Source of the DNA: DATBJJ01 sp963797625
Lineage (GTDB): Bacteria > Acidobacteriota > Vicinamibacteria > Vicinamibacterales > 2-12-FULL-66-21
Assembly (NCBI GenBank): GCA_963797625.1
Contig: CAWCQI010000034.1
Coordinates: forward strand, 124,001 to 188,000
Reading direction: 5' to 3'
DNA: 64,000 bases
Both the position numbers and the translations under genes were made by a program. Each line of letters begins with the position of its first letter. The stretch's first letter is position 1. Positions 1 to 7,203 of this stretch are shown here, in pieces. The notes beneath the pieces are model-generated. The model did not search any database. It was not told where the DNA came from and worked only from the letters and a program-made list of their open reading frames with translations.

Positions 1-200
1 GACCGCGCTCCGAACGGTCTAGTCTTACGTAGGCTTCGCCCACTCTGTTCAGCCAAGAGCTTGATAACTGCGGTCGATGGATCCGACGGTGCGATCCCGT
101 CTGGCGCAAAAGCTTGAACAGGAGATCACGGAGGCCAGGCACGAATGCCTTGAACGAACGGCTACTCCTGCGCTCGATCCGACACGAATGAGACGCTCAG
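1..200. other. No gene recognised
   Basis: This stretch lies downstream of the metzincin gene, which reads leftward and ends at 201. A short open frame from 77 on the plus strand runs antisense into the protease gene and has no family signature I recognise. I see no RNA gene, terminator hairpin or repeat here. Confidence 0.5.
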
Positions 201-1236
201 CTAATTCCGCCCTAGCTGAATCGGTAAGGCGCACGCGGTTGTGGGCGCCACCCATCGGCCCGCGCCTGTCGATGCCGACAAGGCCGTCGATGCAGGATCG
301 ATGTCCGGGCTCTTGTTGCCGACCGGGCGCGCGAAAGCGATGATCGCGCCGGCGCGATCGAACTCGGTCGGCTCCGGTCCGACCGAGGGATTCATGATCG
401 ACGTTCGCGACTCGACGTGCTGGTAGCCGAGTGCGTGGCCAAGCTCGTGAATCCGCAGCAGCCGGCGCCGGTTGTCGTCGCGATCGAAACCGCGATCGAG
501 ATACATGGCCCCGCCGCCGATGCTGCCGTCGGGCCGTTCCGACCAGAGGCCGTAGCCGATCGTCTTTTGCCAGGCTGACGATCCCGTTGTATCGGCCGAC
601 CACGATTTGGCCCGCGCGCAGCGTGTTCACGCGAGCGCCGCCCGACGGACGCTCGATCTCGATGGAAGCAAACGTCGTGTAGGTATTGCCCGTGAGCAAC
701 GCCAGTCCCTCGGTCAAGTGCGCCTTCAGCTGCTCGACTTCGGCATCGGTTAGCTGGTCGCCGGTGGCGGAGTAGGTCTGATCCGAGCCGTTGCGGTAGT
801 CCATCACCGCTCCCAGGATCACGAGCGACGGCCTCGAGGTCCAGCGCTGGAGCTGTGCGTTGGAGCTCCGGAACATCTCGTCGAACGCCCCGAGATCGAA
901 GCTCGACGGAATCATCGCGACGCGGGTGCGCGAAGCGCTGGGACCCATTCGCGTCTCGCGCTCCACGACCGATCCGCCACTGACGACGACCGTCGTGGGC
1001 GATTGATTGCTGAGGTCGGTCTGAAAGAAGCCGCTGCTGTCACTCGTGATCGGAAAGCGCGTGCCGATGCGAACAGAGAGGTTCGGCACGACCGCCCCGT
1101 CGATGGCATTGAGCGTCTGACCCTGGAGAAGCGTGGTGCTCGGAGCGCCGGGCGATGACGGTTCAGTTGGCGAACTGCCGCCGCCGCAGCGGACGAGCGA
1201 GAGGACGATGAACATGGACAAGGCGAGTCGACGCAT
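201..1236 (-). CDS. Metzincin-type zinc protease lipoprotein (frameshifted)
   Basis: Probable surface-anchored zinc metalloprotease of the metzincin clan. The ATG at 1236 gives a short hydrophobic leader ending in LVRC, a lipobox-like site, followed by a Gly/Ser/Pro linker. An ATG 24 bases upstream is possible but spoils the leader. Next comes a segment resembling a carboxypeptidase-regulatory fold (QTLNAIDGAVVP). The zinc site HELGHALGYQH (about 418-452) and the Met-turn-like SIMNP just after it identify the clan. These lie in another frame from the N-terminal two thirds; the switch is at an AAAA run near 563-567, where one base change restores GYGLWSERPDG and reads into the active site. The intact protein would be about 345 residues. 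Whether the shift is real or an assembly error cannot be told from one sequence. The substrate is unknown. Confidence 0.75.
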
Positions 1237-1315
1237 GGGTGGCCCAAGTGCAAGCCGCATGCAGCTCGCAACACTCTGTACAAGAATGGGTTAGCTATCC
1301 ACAATCATTACCGAT

Positions 1316-2332
1316 TTGCCGGCCGCCTTACAGATCCGAAAGGCTGGCGGCCGGTCGACTGCGCGAAAGTCGTTCGGAGGGTTTACGATACAGGGCGTGC
1401 GTCCCTCGCGGCTCGTTGCGATCCTCAGCCTCCTCGCCGTAGCGATCGCGCCCCTCCTCCTCCGAGCCGCCCCTCAGCAGATTTACCGAAGCGACCGCGT
1501 TTTGCGTTCCGGCGTCGATGTGGTGGCCGTCACGGTGACGGTCTTCGACGCCGAGGGCCGCCTCGCCACGGGCCTTCCGCGCGAAGCCTTCGAAGTGTTC
1601 GAGGACGGCGAGCCGCAGACCATCACGCAGTTCACGAACGAACGCGTACCGATCGGGCTCGGCGTGCTGCTCGATACGAGCGACAGCATGTTCGGCCGGC
1701 GCATTGTCGACGCGCGGGCGGCGGTCGAGCGATTCCTGTTCGAGCTCCTGAACCCGGCCGATGAGTTCTTCGTGCTGGCGTTCAATCACTACCCGCACAT
1801 CATCACGCGCTGGACGAGCACGCCCGACGATGTTCGGACCGCGCTGCAAGAGGTCAAACCGTCGGGCGGCACCGCGATTTACGACGCCGTCATTGGCGCG
1901 CTGCCGATGATTGGCCGGCGCTCGCGCGAGCGGGCCGCGCTGGTCGTGATTTCAGACGGCGCCGACACCGCGAGCGACGCGACCCTCATCGACGTCAGAA
2001 CGTCGCTGCTGCGGAGCGACGCCTTCGTCTATGCCATCGCGATCGACTCGCCGACGCGGCAGGCGATCAACACGCGGGTGAACCCGGCGGCGCTCAGCGA
2101 GATCACTTCCCAGAGCGGCGGTCGCACTGAGGTCGTCCAGGACATGGACGGGCTGCGCGCTGCGACCGCGCGCATTGCCGAAGAACTCAACAGCCAGTAC
2201 GTGATGGCCTACGCTTCGCCCCACGCCACCGACGGGAAATACCACAGCATCCGCGTCCGCGTCGCGCGGCCTGGCTACAAGGTGCGGGCACGCAACGGCT
2301 ACGTCGGCGTGGCCAAGCCGCAGAGCGACTAG
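1316..2332 (+). CDS. VWFA-related acidobacterial domain protein
   Basis: Secreted von Willebrand factor A-type protein of the family called VWFA-related acidobacterial domain, abundant in Acidobacteriota and of unknown function. A hydrophobic leader (about residues 33-50) is followed by a beta domain with the family sequence VTVFDAEGRLATGL and FEVFEDGEPQTITQF. The A domain starts near residue 115 with the metal-site motif DTSDS (about 120-124), and ISDGADTASD forms the later acidic loop. The ATG at 1316 puts about 30 residues before the leader. A GTG at 1397, 15 bases after a GGAGGG run, gives a more usual signal peptide and may be the true start. The frame is intact. The gene stands alone and its TAG stop is followed at once by a CACGGAT word-repeat element. 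Confidence 0.88.
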   Translation: MPAALQIRKAGGRSTARKSFGGFTIQGVRPSRLVAILSLLAVAIAPLLLRAAPQQIYRSDRVLRSGVDVVAVTVTVFDAEGRLATGLPREAFEVFEDGEPQTITQFTNERVPIGLGVLLDTSDSMFGRRIVDARAAVERFLFELLNPADEFFVLAFNHYPHIITRWTSTPDDVRTALQEVKPSGGTAIYDAVIGALPMIGRRSRERAALVVISDGADTASDATLIDVRTSLLRSDAFVYAIAIDSPTRQAINTRVNPAALSEITSQSGGRTEVVQDMDGLRAATARIAEELNSQYVMAYASPHATDGKYHSIRVRVARPGYKVRARNGYVGVAKPQSD

Positions 2333-2386
2333 CCACGCCACGGATCTACACGGACAACACGGATCGGGTTTGTGAGATAGCTTCTA
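2333..2386 (+). repeat. CACGGAT 9-base word repeat with conserved tail
   Basis: Directly after the VWA stop codon, the 9-base word CACGGATNN recurs three times and is followed by a conserved tail ending TTGTGAGATAGC. The same words and tail occur at 44092-44150 (plus orientation) and at 53655-53706 and 58235-58288 (minus orientation), always just after a stop codon. This makes a dispersed intergenic element, not a chance simple repeat. Confidence 0.85.
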
Positions 2387-2424
2387 GCATCAGCTTCGCA
2401 CATGCTCGGCTGGAGCAGCACTCT

Positions 2425-3240
2425 GTGACTGCAGATCGCCGTCTCGTCTCTGATCGCTTTCCGCGCTCATCGAAGTACCACGCCGACTGGATCATGTCCA
2501 GCGTCAGCGGAGGCGCGAACTCACTCTGGCTGACCGAATGGCTGACGACCGCGCTGGACCTGCGTCCAGGGATGCGCGTGCTCGACCTGGGTTGTGGCAG
2601 AGGGGCCTCGTCGATCTTTCTCCGCCGCGAGTTTGGCGTCCAGGTGTGGGCCACCGATCTCTGGTTTGATCCCTCGGAGAGAATGGAGCGCATCCGCGAC
2701 GCCGGCGTCGACGACGGCGTCTTTCCGATCCATGCCGACGCCAGGTCGCTGCCGTTCGCCGCCGGATTCTTCGACGCGATCGTGAGCATCGATTCGTTCT
2801 TCTATTACGGGACGGACGATTTCTACCTCAACTACCTCGTCAGATTCCTGAAGCCAGGCGGTCCGATCGGCATCGCCGGGGCCGGGATGATGCAGGAGAT
2901 TGACGGCGCCCTGCCAGATCATCTGCGGGACTGGTGGACGCAGGACTGTTGGGCCCTCCATTCGGCGGCCTGGTGGCGCAGGCATTGGGAACGCACGGGC
3001 ATCCTGGACATCGAACTGGCCGATACCATGCCCGAAGGCTGGCAATTCTGGCTGGACTGGCACAAAGCCATCGCTCCCGACAACGCCGCGGAAATCAAGG
3101 CGCTCGAGGCCGATCGTGGACGCTACTTCGGCTATGTTCGAGTCGTCGGTCGGCGACGCGGCGAGACGGCGCTCGGCGAGCACATCTTGTCGGTGCCGAC
3201 GGAGTATGCGAGAAAGCCCCTGCTGCGCGACGAGGCGTAG
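2425..3240 (+). CDS. Class I SAM-dependent methyltransferase
   Basis: Probable small-molecule methyltransferase with a Rossmann-like SAM-binding fold. Motif I is VLDLGCGRGASS (about residues 53-64), an acidic residue (ATDLW) ends strand 2, and the post-motif is ADARSLPFAAGFFDAI, close to PF13649/PF08241 enzymes. The C-terminal part is rich in Trp and ends without a membrane segment, so the protein is cytoplasmic. The start is a GTG at 2425 and the product is 271 residues, usual for the family. The substrate cannot be read from sequence. A NUDIX gene and a second methyltransferase follow in the same direction, but no pathway link is evident. Confidence 0.85.
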   Translation: MTADRRLVSDRFPRSSKYHADWIMSSVSGGANSLWLTEWLTTALDLRPGMRVLDLGCGRGASSIFLRREFGVQVWATDLWFDPSERMERIRDAGVDDGVFPIHADARSLPFAAGFFDAIVSIDSFFYYGTDDFYLNYLVRFLKPGGPIGIAGAGMMQEIDGALPDHLRDWWTQDCWALHSAAWWRRHWERTGILDIELADTMPEGWQFWLDWHKAIAPDNAAEIKALEADRGRYFGYVRVVGRRRGETALGEHILSVPTEYARKPLLRDEA

Positions 3241-3316
3241 TCGCCGGCCAATTGCTGAACGGGACGTCGCTCGCCTTGTCGCCGTAGCCAGCGCGTCTAT
3301 CGACCGAGTTGGGATC

Positions 3317-3772
3317 TTGCCGAAACAGAGCGCCGGACTTCTTCTCTTCCGCGTAAAGCCAGCAGGCGTCGAAGTGCTGCTCGTCCATCCTGGCGGCCCG
3401 TTCTGGGCAAAAAAAGACGACGGGGCGTGGTCGATTCCAAAGGGCGAGTTCTCCGACGCGAGGAACCACTCGCCGCGGCGAGGAGAGAGTTCGAGGAGGA
3501 GATGGGCCGCCCGGTCGAAGGCGAGTTCCTGCCGCTTGAACCGATCAGGCAGGCCGGCGGCAAGCACGTGCTCGCCTGGGCCGTCCGCGCGGACTTCGAC
3601 CCGACCACGCTCAGAAGCAACACGTTCTCCATGGAATGGCCGCCAAAATCCGGCCGGCAGCAGCAGTTTCCCGAAGTCGACAAGGCCGCCTGGTTCGATC
3701 TCGACGATCGCGAAGCAGAAGATACTGAAAGGACAGGCGGGGTTGCTCGACGAGCTGGGTACCAAAGTCAGG
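3317..3772 (+). CDS. NUDIX hydrolase (two frameshifts)
   Basis: NUDIX-family pyrophosphohydrolase, cytoplasmic, acting on a nucleoside diphosphate linked to another group. The N-terminal part SAGLLLFRVKPAGVEVLLVH and WSIPKGEF are in one frame. The remainder of the NUDIX box, EEPLAAARREFEEEMG, is in the next frame after a shift near 3460. Joined, they give the full GX5EX7REUXEEXGU signature. A second shift near 3710 leads to a normal family C-terminus, KILKGQAGLLDELG. No stop codon separates this last frame from the ATG of the next methyltransferase at 3773, so either the stop was lost to a third indel or the two are fused. The start is probably TTG at 3317. Family identity is secure; the exact substrate is not. 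Confidence 0.72.
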
Positions 3773-4553
3773 ATGTACAAGGATCGAGAGCAGCGCTTTG
3801 TTTTTGATGAGGTCGCCGAACTGTACGCTCGCGTGCGGCCGACGTATCCACCGACACTGATTGATGACGTGATTCGGTCGGCGCGGCTCTCGCCCGGTAG
3901 CCGGATCCTTGAAATCGGTTCAGGTCCGGGCAACGCCAGCGTTCTGTTTGCCGGGCGAGGGTTCCGCCTCCTCTGCCTCGAGCCAGGTCACCACCTCGCC
4001 GAGATCACAAGACGCCGGCTGGCCGAAGACGGGAACGCGGAGGTCGTCGAGACGACGTTCGAGGAGTGGCCGGTCGAGTTGGCGGCGTTCGATCTGGCAT
4101 TCGCCGCCCAATCGTTTCATTGGATCGATCCGGTTCTGCGATTCTCGAAGACGGCTCAAGCGCTGAAGCGCAACGGAACCCTGGCGGTCTTTGCCAATCG
4201 GACCGTCCGCGGCACGACGCCGCTCGACGCCAGGATCCAGCAGGTGTACGCGGCGCACGCGCCGGAGATCGATGCGCGGTGGCACGCGCACAACACGCGA
4301 GATTACTTCCTCGAGATGTTTGCCGCGTCGAAAGATTTCCAGCCCGCGCAGTGCCGCGAGTACCGAGTGGCGCGCGGAGTACCGGACCGCCGACTACCTG
4401 GATCTCCTGCAGACGCACTCGGATCACCGGTTGCTTGACCGGGAACGGCTCGAGGCGGTCCTCACCGGAATCGGCGACGCCATCGATTCGCACGGCGGCT
4501 CGCTGGCCGTGAACTACGTCGCGGTCCTCTGTTGGGCAAAGCGCGTGCCCTGA
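3773..4553 (+). CDS. Class I SAM-dependent methyltransferase (frameshifted)
   Basis: Second SAM-dependent methyltransferase, of the type beginning FDEVAELYARVRPTYP. Motif I is ILEIGSGPGNAS (about residues 38-49), followed by CLEPG at the end of strand 2 and FDLAFAAQSFHWI, typical of methyltransferase-11 domain proteins. The frame changes near 4365. The C-terminal part YRTADYLDLLQTHSDHR through NYVAVLCWAKRVP continues in another frame to the TGA at 4553, giving about 260 residues, the expected length. The gene abuts the NUDIX gene with no gap, so the two are probably co-transcribed. The substrate is unknown. Confidence 0.78.
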
Positions 4554-4599
4554 ATGAACCAGCGCGACCCGTCCGGGAAGCCGTAGTGTCCGTTTGTTC

Positions 4600-4690
4600 A
4601 AGAGCTCCACCGCAGAGTGCGCTGAGCTCGCAGAGAAAGACCACAACGGCTCTTGGTCCTCTGCGCACTCCGCGGTGAAAGGCTCTTTGG
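4600..4690. repeat. CCGCAGAG-type inverted word repeat
   Basis: Two inverted arms, one reading CACCGCAGAGTGCGC and the other its near complement GCGCACTCCGCGGTG, enclose a small core stem (GACCA pairing with TGGTC). Related copies lie at 20966-21047 and 53563-53655. The element sits between the convergent methyltransferase and M20 peptidase genes and could fold as a transcript-end hairpin for either strand. Confidence 0.8.
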
Positions 4691-4718
4691 CGCTGCAACG
4701 GCGTCGTATATAGCCGGA

Positions 4719-6030
4719 CTAGCGCGACAACCGGTACAGGAGCAGCGCCGCACGCTTGGTTTGCGATGGCAGCGTCGTCAGGTCGGCGGTCTCGTTGACG
4801 GTGTGGCCGCCGTCGCCCATCAGGCCGACACCGTCGAGGATCATCGGCACGTGACCGGCGATGAACGAGACGTCGGCTGCGCCAGCGCGGTCGGGGTCGA
4901 CCGCCGTCACCGGGCCTGCCCCGACGTCACGGCTCGCCTGGTCGTAGAGTGCGAGGAGCTTTCGATTGCCTTCGGTTGGCGCGAGCGGCGGGTAGCCTTC
5001 GTCGAACGCAATCGTCGCCTTCGTCTGAGCCAGCGGCCTGGACGCGACGATCGCTTCCATCCGCTTGCGTGCCTGCGCGAACTGCTCGGCCGACAGCGCG
5101 CGCAGATCTCCAGACACGACTGCGCGTTCGGGAATGACGTTGTCCTTGCCGAACGCCGATCCACGCGCGGTGGTCACGTCGAGCTCAGCGGTCGTGCCCC
5201 CGACGACGAGCGCCGGATTGAACGTGAGGTGCGGCTCCCCGGCCAGCGTCTCGCGAAACGCGTTGAGAATGCGGGCAGCCTCGAAGATCGGCGCCGTAGC
5301 CGATGTCTGAACGAAAGATTTGCGACGAGTGCGCGGGCTTGCCGGTCACCGTCAGCGTCCACGATGTCGTCCCGCGGCGGCCGATGACCGCGGTTCTGGG
5401 ATCGCCCGCGCCGTCCTCGAACCCGATGGCGACCTCGGCGCCCTTCGCCGCGGCGATAAGCGCCGCGCGCGCCATGTCCTGCGGCTCGCCGGCTGATTCC
5501 TCGTCACCCGTCATCACAACCGTGACGTGCATGCGGTCGAGCGCGCCGGTCGCGCGGAGCGCCTTGAGCGCCTGGACGATGATGACGTCGCCACCTTTCA
5601 TGTCGATGATGCCTGGCCCGCGCGCCTGCTGATCGCTCAGCCGCTCGAACTTCTGGAACGGACTGTCGGCCTCGAACACCGTGTCGAGATGGCCGATCAG
5701 GAGCACCCGGCGGCCCGGCCGCGCGCGCTCCGCCACGAGATGTCCCGCGCGCTTGAATGGAGTGCCGTCCACCCACCGGGTCGTGAACCCCAGCGCTTCG
5801 AACTCGCCCGCGAACAGCTTTCCGACTTCGCGCACCCCTGCATGGTTCCCGGTCCCACTGTTGATGTTCACGGCGCGCTCGAGCAGCACCAACGCCTCGG
5901 CATTGTGCGCGTCCACGTAGGTGACGACGGCCTGTTCGTCGGTCGCCAGGGTGGGGGACGACTGGCCGTGGGGAACCGAGGGAATCAGGAGGACTGCAAT
6001 CGCGACAGAGACGAACCGGCACATGGGCAT
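4719..6030 (-). CDS. M20 family metallopeptidase, exported (frameshifted)
   Basis: Zinc-dependent exopeptidase or amidohydrolase of family M20, resembling glutamate carboxypeptidase (CPG2) type enzymes. A signal peptide (CRFVSVAIAVLLIPSVPHG) directs it to the periplasm. Metal-site and catalytic motifs are in order: GHLDTVF (first His and Asp), GPGIIDMKGG (bridging Asp), GDEESAGEP (general base Glu pair), then the lid domain around TGKPAHSSQIF. The frame breaks near 5300, after SDIGYGA. The remainder, from SAFGKDNVIPERAVVSGDLR to the metal-binding end GDGGHTVNETADL, continues in another frame to the TAG at 4719. The reconstructed protein is about 436 residues, normal for the family. The gene stands alone, and a CACGGAAT repeat lies just upstream. 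Confidence 0.85.
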
Positions 6031-6040
6031 AGCCCAATAC

Positions 6041-6086
6041 TAGCCACGGAATACACGGAATACACGGAATCCGTGGAAGTTCATGG
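6041..6086 (+). repeat. ACACGGAAT 9-base word repeat
   Basis: The word ACACGGAAT is repeated three times after TAGCC, followed by the inverted ATCCGTGG and a further ATGGAA stretch. It belongs to the same word family as the element at 11020-11098. It lies between the divergent M20 peptidase and ABC ATPase genes, so unlike most copies it sits upstream of both. Confidence 0.75.
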
Positions 6087-6237
6087 AAATCCGATGGAAC
6101 GCCGCGCCGTTTCACTCGTCCCATTCATCTAGGCTCGGGCTGCACCCGATGCTAGGCTACCCGCGGGAGAGCACGAACAACGAGGCCCGGCCGGCCGACT
6201 GCGCGGCCGTGGCACTTGCTTCGGAGGCATCAACAAC

Positions 6238-6993
6238 ATGTCGTGGTTTCGCCGCAGCAAAACCGAGACGCAGACGGCCGGCAATGTCGGCACGGCCGCC
6301 AGCGCGGACTTCCCGTTGATCAGGCTCCAGAATGTCAGCAAGGTCTTCAAAGGGGACGCTGACGAAGAGACGTGGGCGCTGTCCGATCTGACCGTCGACA
6401 TCGGCCGCGGCGAGTACGTCACCGTCTCGGGGCCCTCGGGCTGCGGCAAGTCGACCTTCCTGGCGATTCTCGCGCTCCTCGACTCGCCGACGTCAGGCCG
6501 CTACTGGCTGAGCGGACGCGCGACCGGCGAACTCTCGCCATCGGAGCGCGCGCGGACGCGCAACGTCGACGTTGGGCTGATTTTCCAGAGCTTCAACCTG
6601 ATTGGGGACATGAGCATCTACGAGAACGTCGAGTATCCCCTGACGGTGCGCGGCGCCTCGGCGAGCGACCGGCGCCAACGCGTCGAGGCTGCGCTCGACC
6701 GCGTCGGGCTGACGGCGCGCGCGAAACAGCGGCCCGGCGCCCTCTCCGGCGGACACCAGCAGCTCGTCGCCATTGCTCGAGCGTTCGCGGGCCGCCCGCC
6801 GATTCTGCTCGCCGACGAACCGACCGGGAACCTCGACTCGAAGAGTGGCGCCGCCGTGATGAAGATGCTCGACGAGCTCCATGCCGACGGTGCCACGGTC
6901 TGCCTCGCGACGCACAACCCCGACTACATCGCGCGCGCCGAGCGTCATATCTATCTGTTCGACGGGCGGATCGTCGACGCGCCGGTCGTCTAG
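6238..6993 (+). CDS. ABC transporter ATPase, MacB/LolD type
   Basis: ATP-binding subunit of an ABC transporter of the MacB/LolD/FtsE type, which drives lipoprotein or efflux transport from the inner membrane. Every catalytic motif is present: Walker A GPSGCGKST (residues 65-73), Q-loop FQSFNL, signature LSGGHQQ (His where most members have Gln), Walker B ILLADEP, D-loop GNLDS and switch His in CLATHN. About 25 residues precede the domain. At 251 residues it is a little longer than LolD. These ATPases normally sit beside FtsX-like permease genes. None lies here: downstream are hairpins and then a convergent unrelated gene, so the partner must be elsewhere. A strong GC hairpin follows the TAG stop. 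Confidence 0.9.
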   Translation: MSWFRRSKTETQTAGNVGTAASADFPLIRLQNVSKVFKGDADEETWALSDLTVDIGRGEYVTVSGPSGCGKSTFLAILALLDSPTSGRYWLSGRATGELSPSERARTRNVDVGLIFQSFNLIGDMSIYENVEYPLTVRGASASDRRQRVEAALDRVGLTARAKQRPGALSGGHQQLVAIARAFAGRPPILLADEPTGNLDSKSGAAVMKMLDELHADGATVCLATHNPDYIARAERHIYLFDGRIVDAPVV

Positions 6994-6999
6994 TCTTTC

Positions 7000-7020
7000 C
7001 CGAGGGGCTTCGCCCCTCGG
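7000..7020 (+). terminator. GC-rich hairpin after the ABC ATPase gene
   Basis: A perfect 9-base stem, CCGAGGGGC with GCCCCTCGG, and a TTC loop start 7 bases after the ATPase stop codon. There is no downstream T-run, so termination would not be of the classic intrinsic type. It may instead be a REP-like palindrome. Confidence 0.55.
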
Positions 7021-7100
7021 ACTCCCCGACACGCTCTCTCGCGCGCCGCTTCGCCGGCGCGCTCCGGTCGCGTGGCTCGCTCGCGGCGCTCGCTCGCACA
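7021..7100. repeat. Cluster of small GC palindromes
   Basis: Several short palindromic words follow one another (GCGCGCCGCTTCGCCGGCGC and nearby CGCTCG/CGAGCG words). They continue the hairpin at 7000-7020 and look like tandem extragenic palindromes. No open reading frame of credible composition covers them. Confidence 0.45.
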
Positions 7101-7203
7101 ACTGAGACCGTCCTGGCGATTGCTGAAACAGGTTCTAGTGTGCCGAATCGGACATGCGTTTCCACATTTGCGGAGCGCAGCGTCCGCGGTTTCACCGCTC
7201 GAG

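Noticed and set aside
3317..4553. Genuine NUDIX-methyltransferase fusion enzyme
   Set aside because: The two share a frame without a stop only after crossing two other frameshifts in the NUDIX part, so a lost stop from a further indel is more likely.
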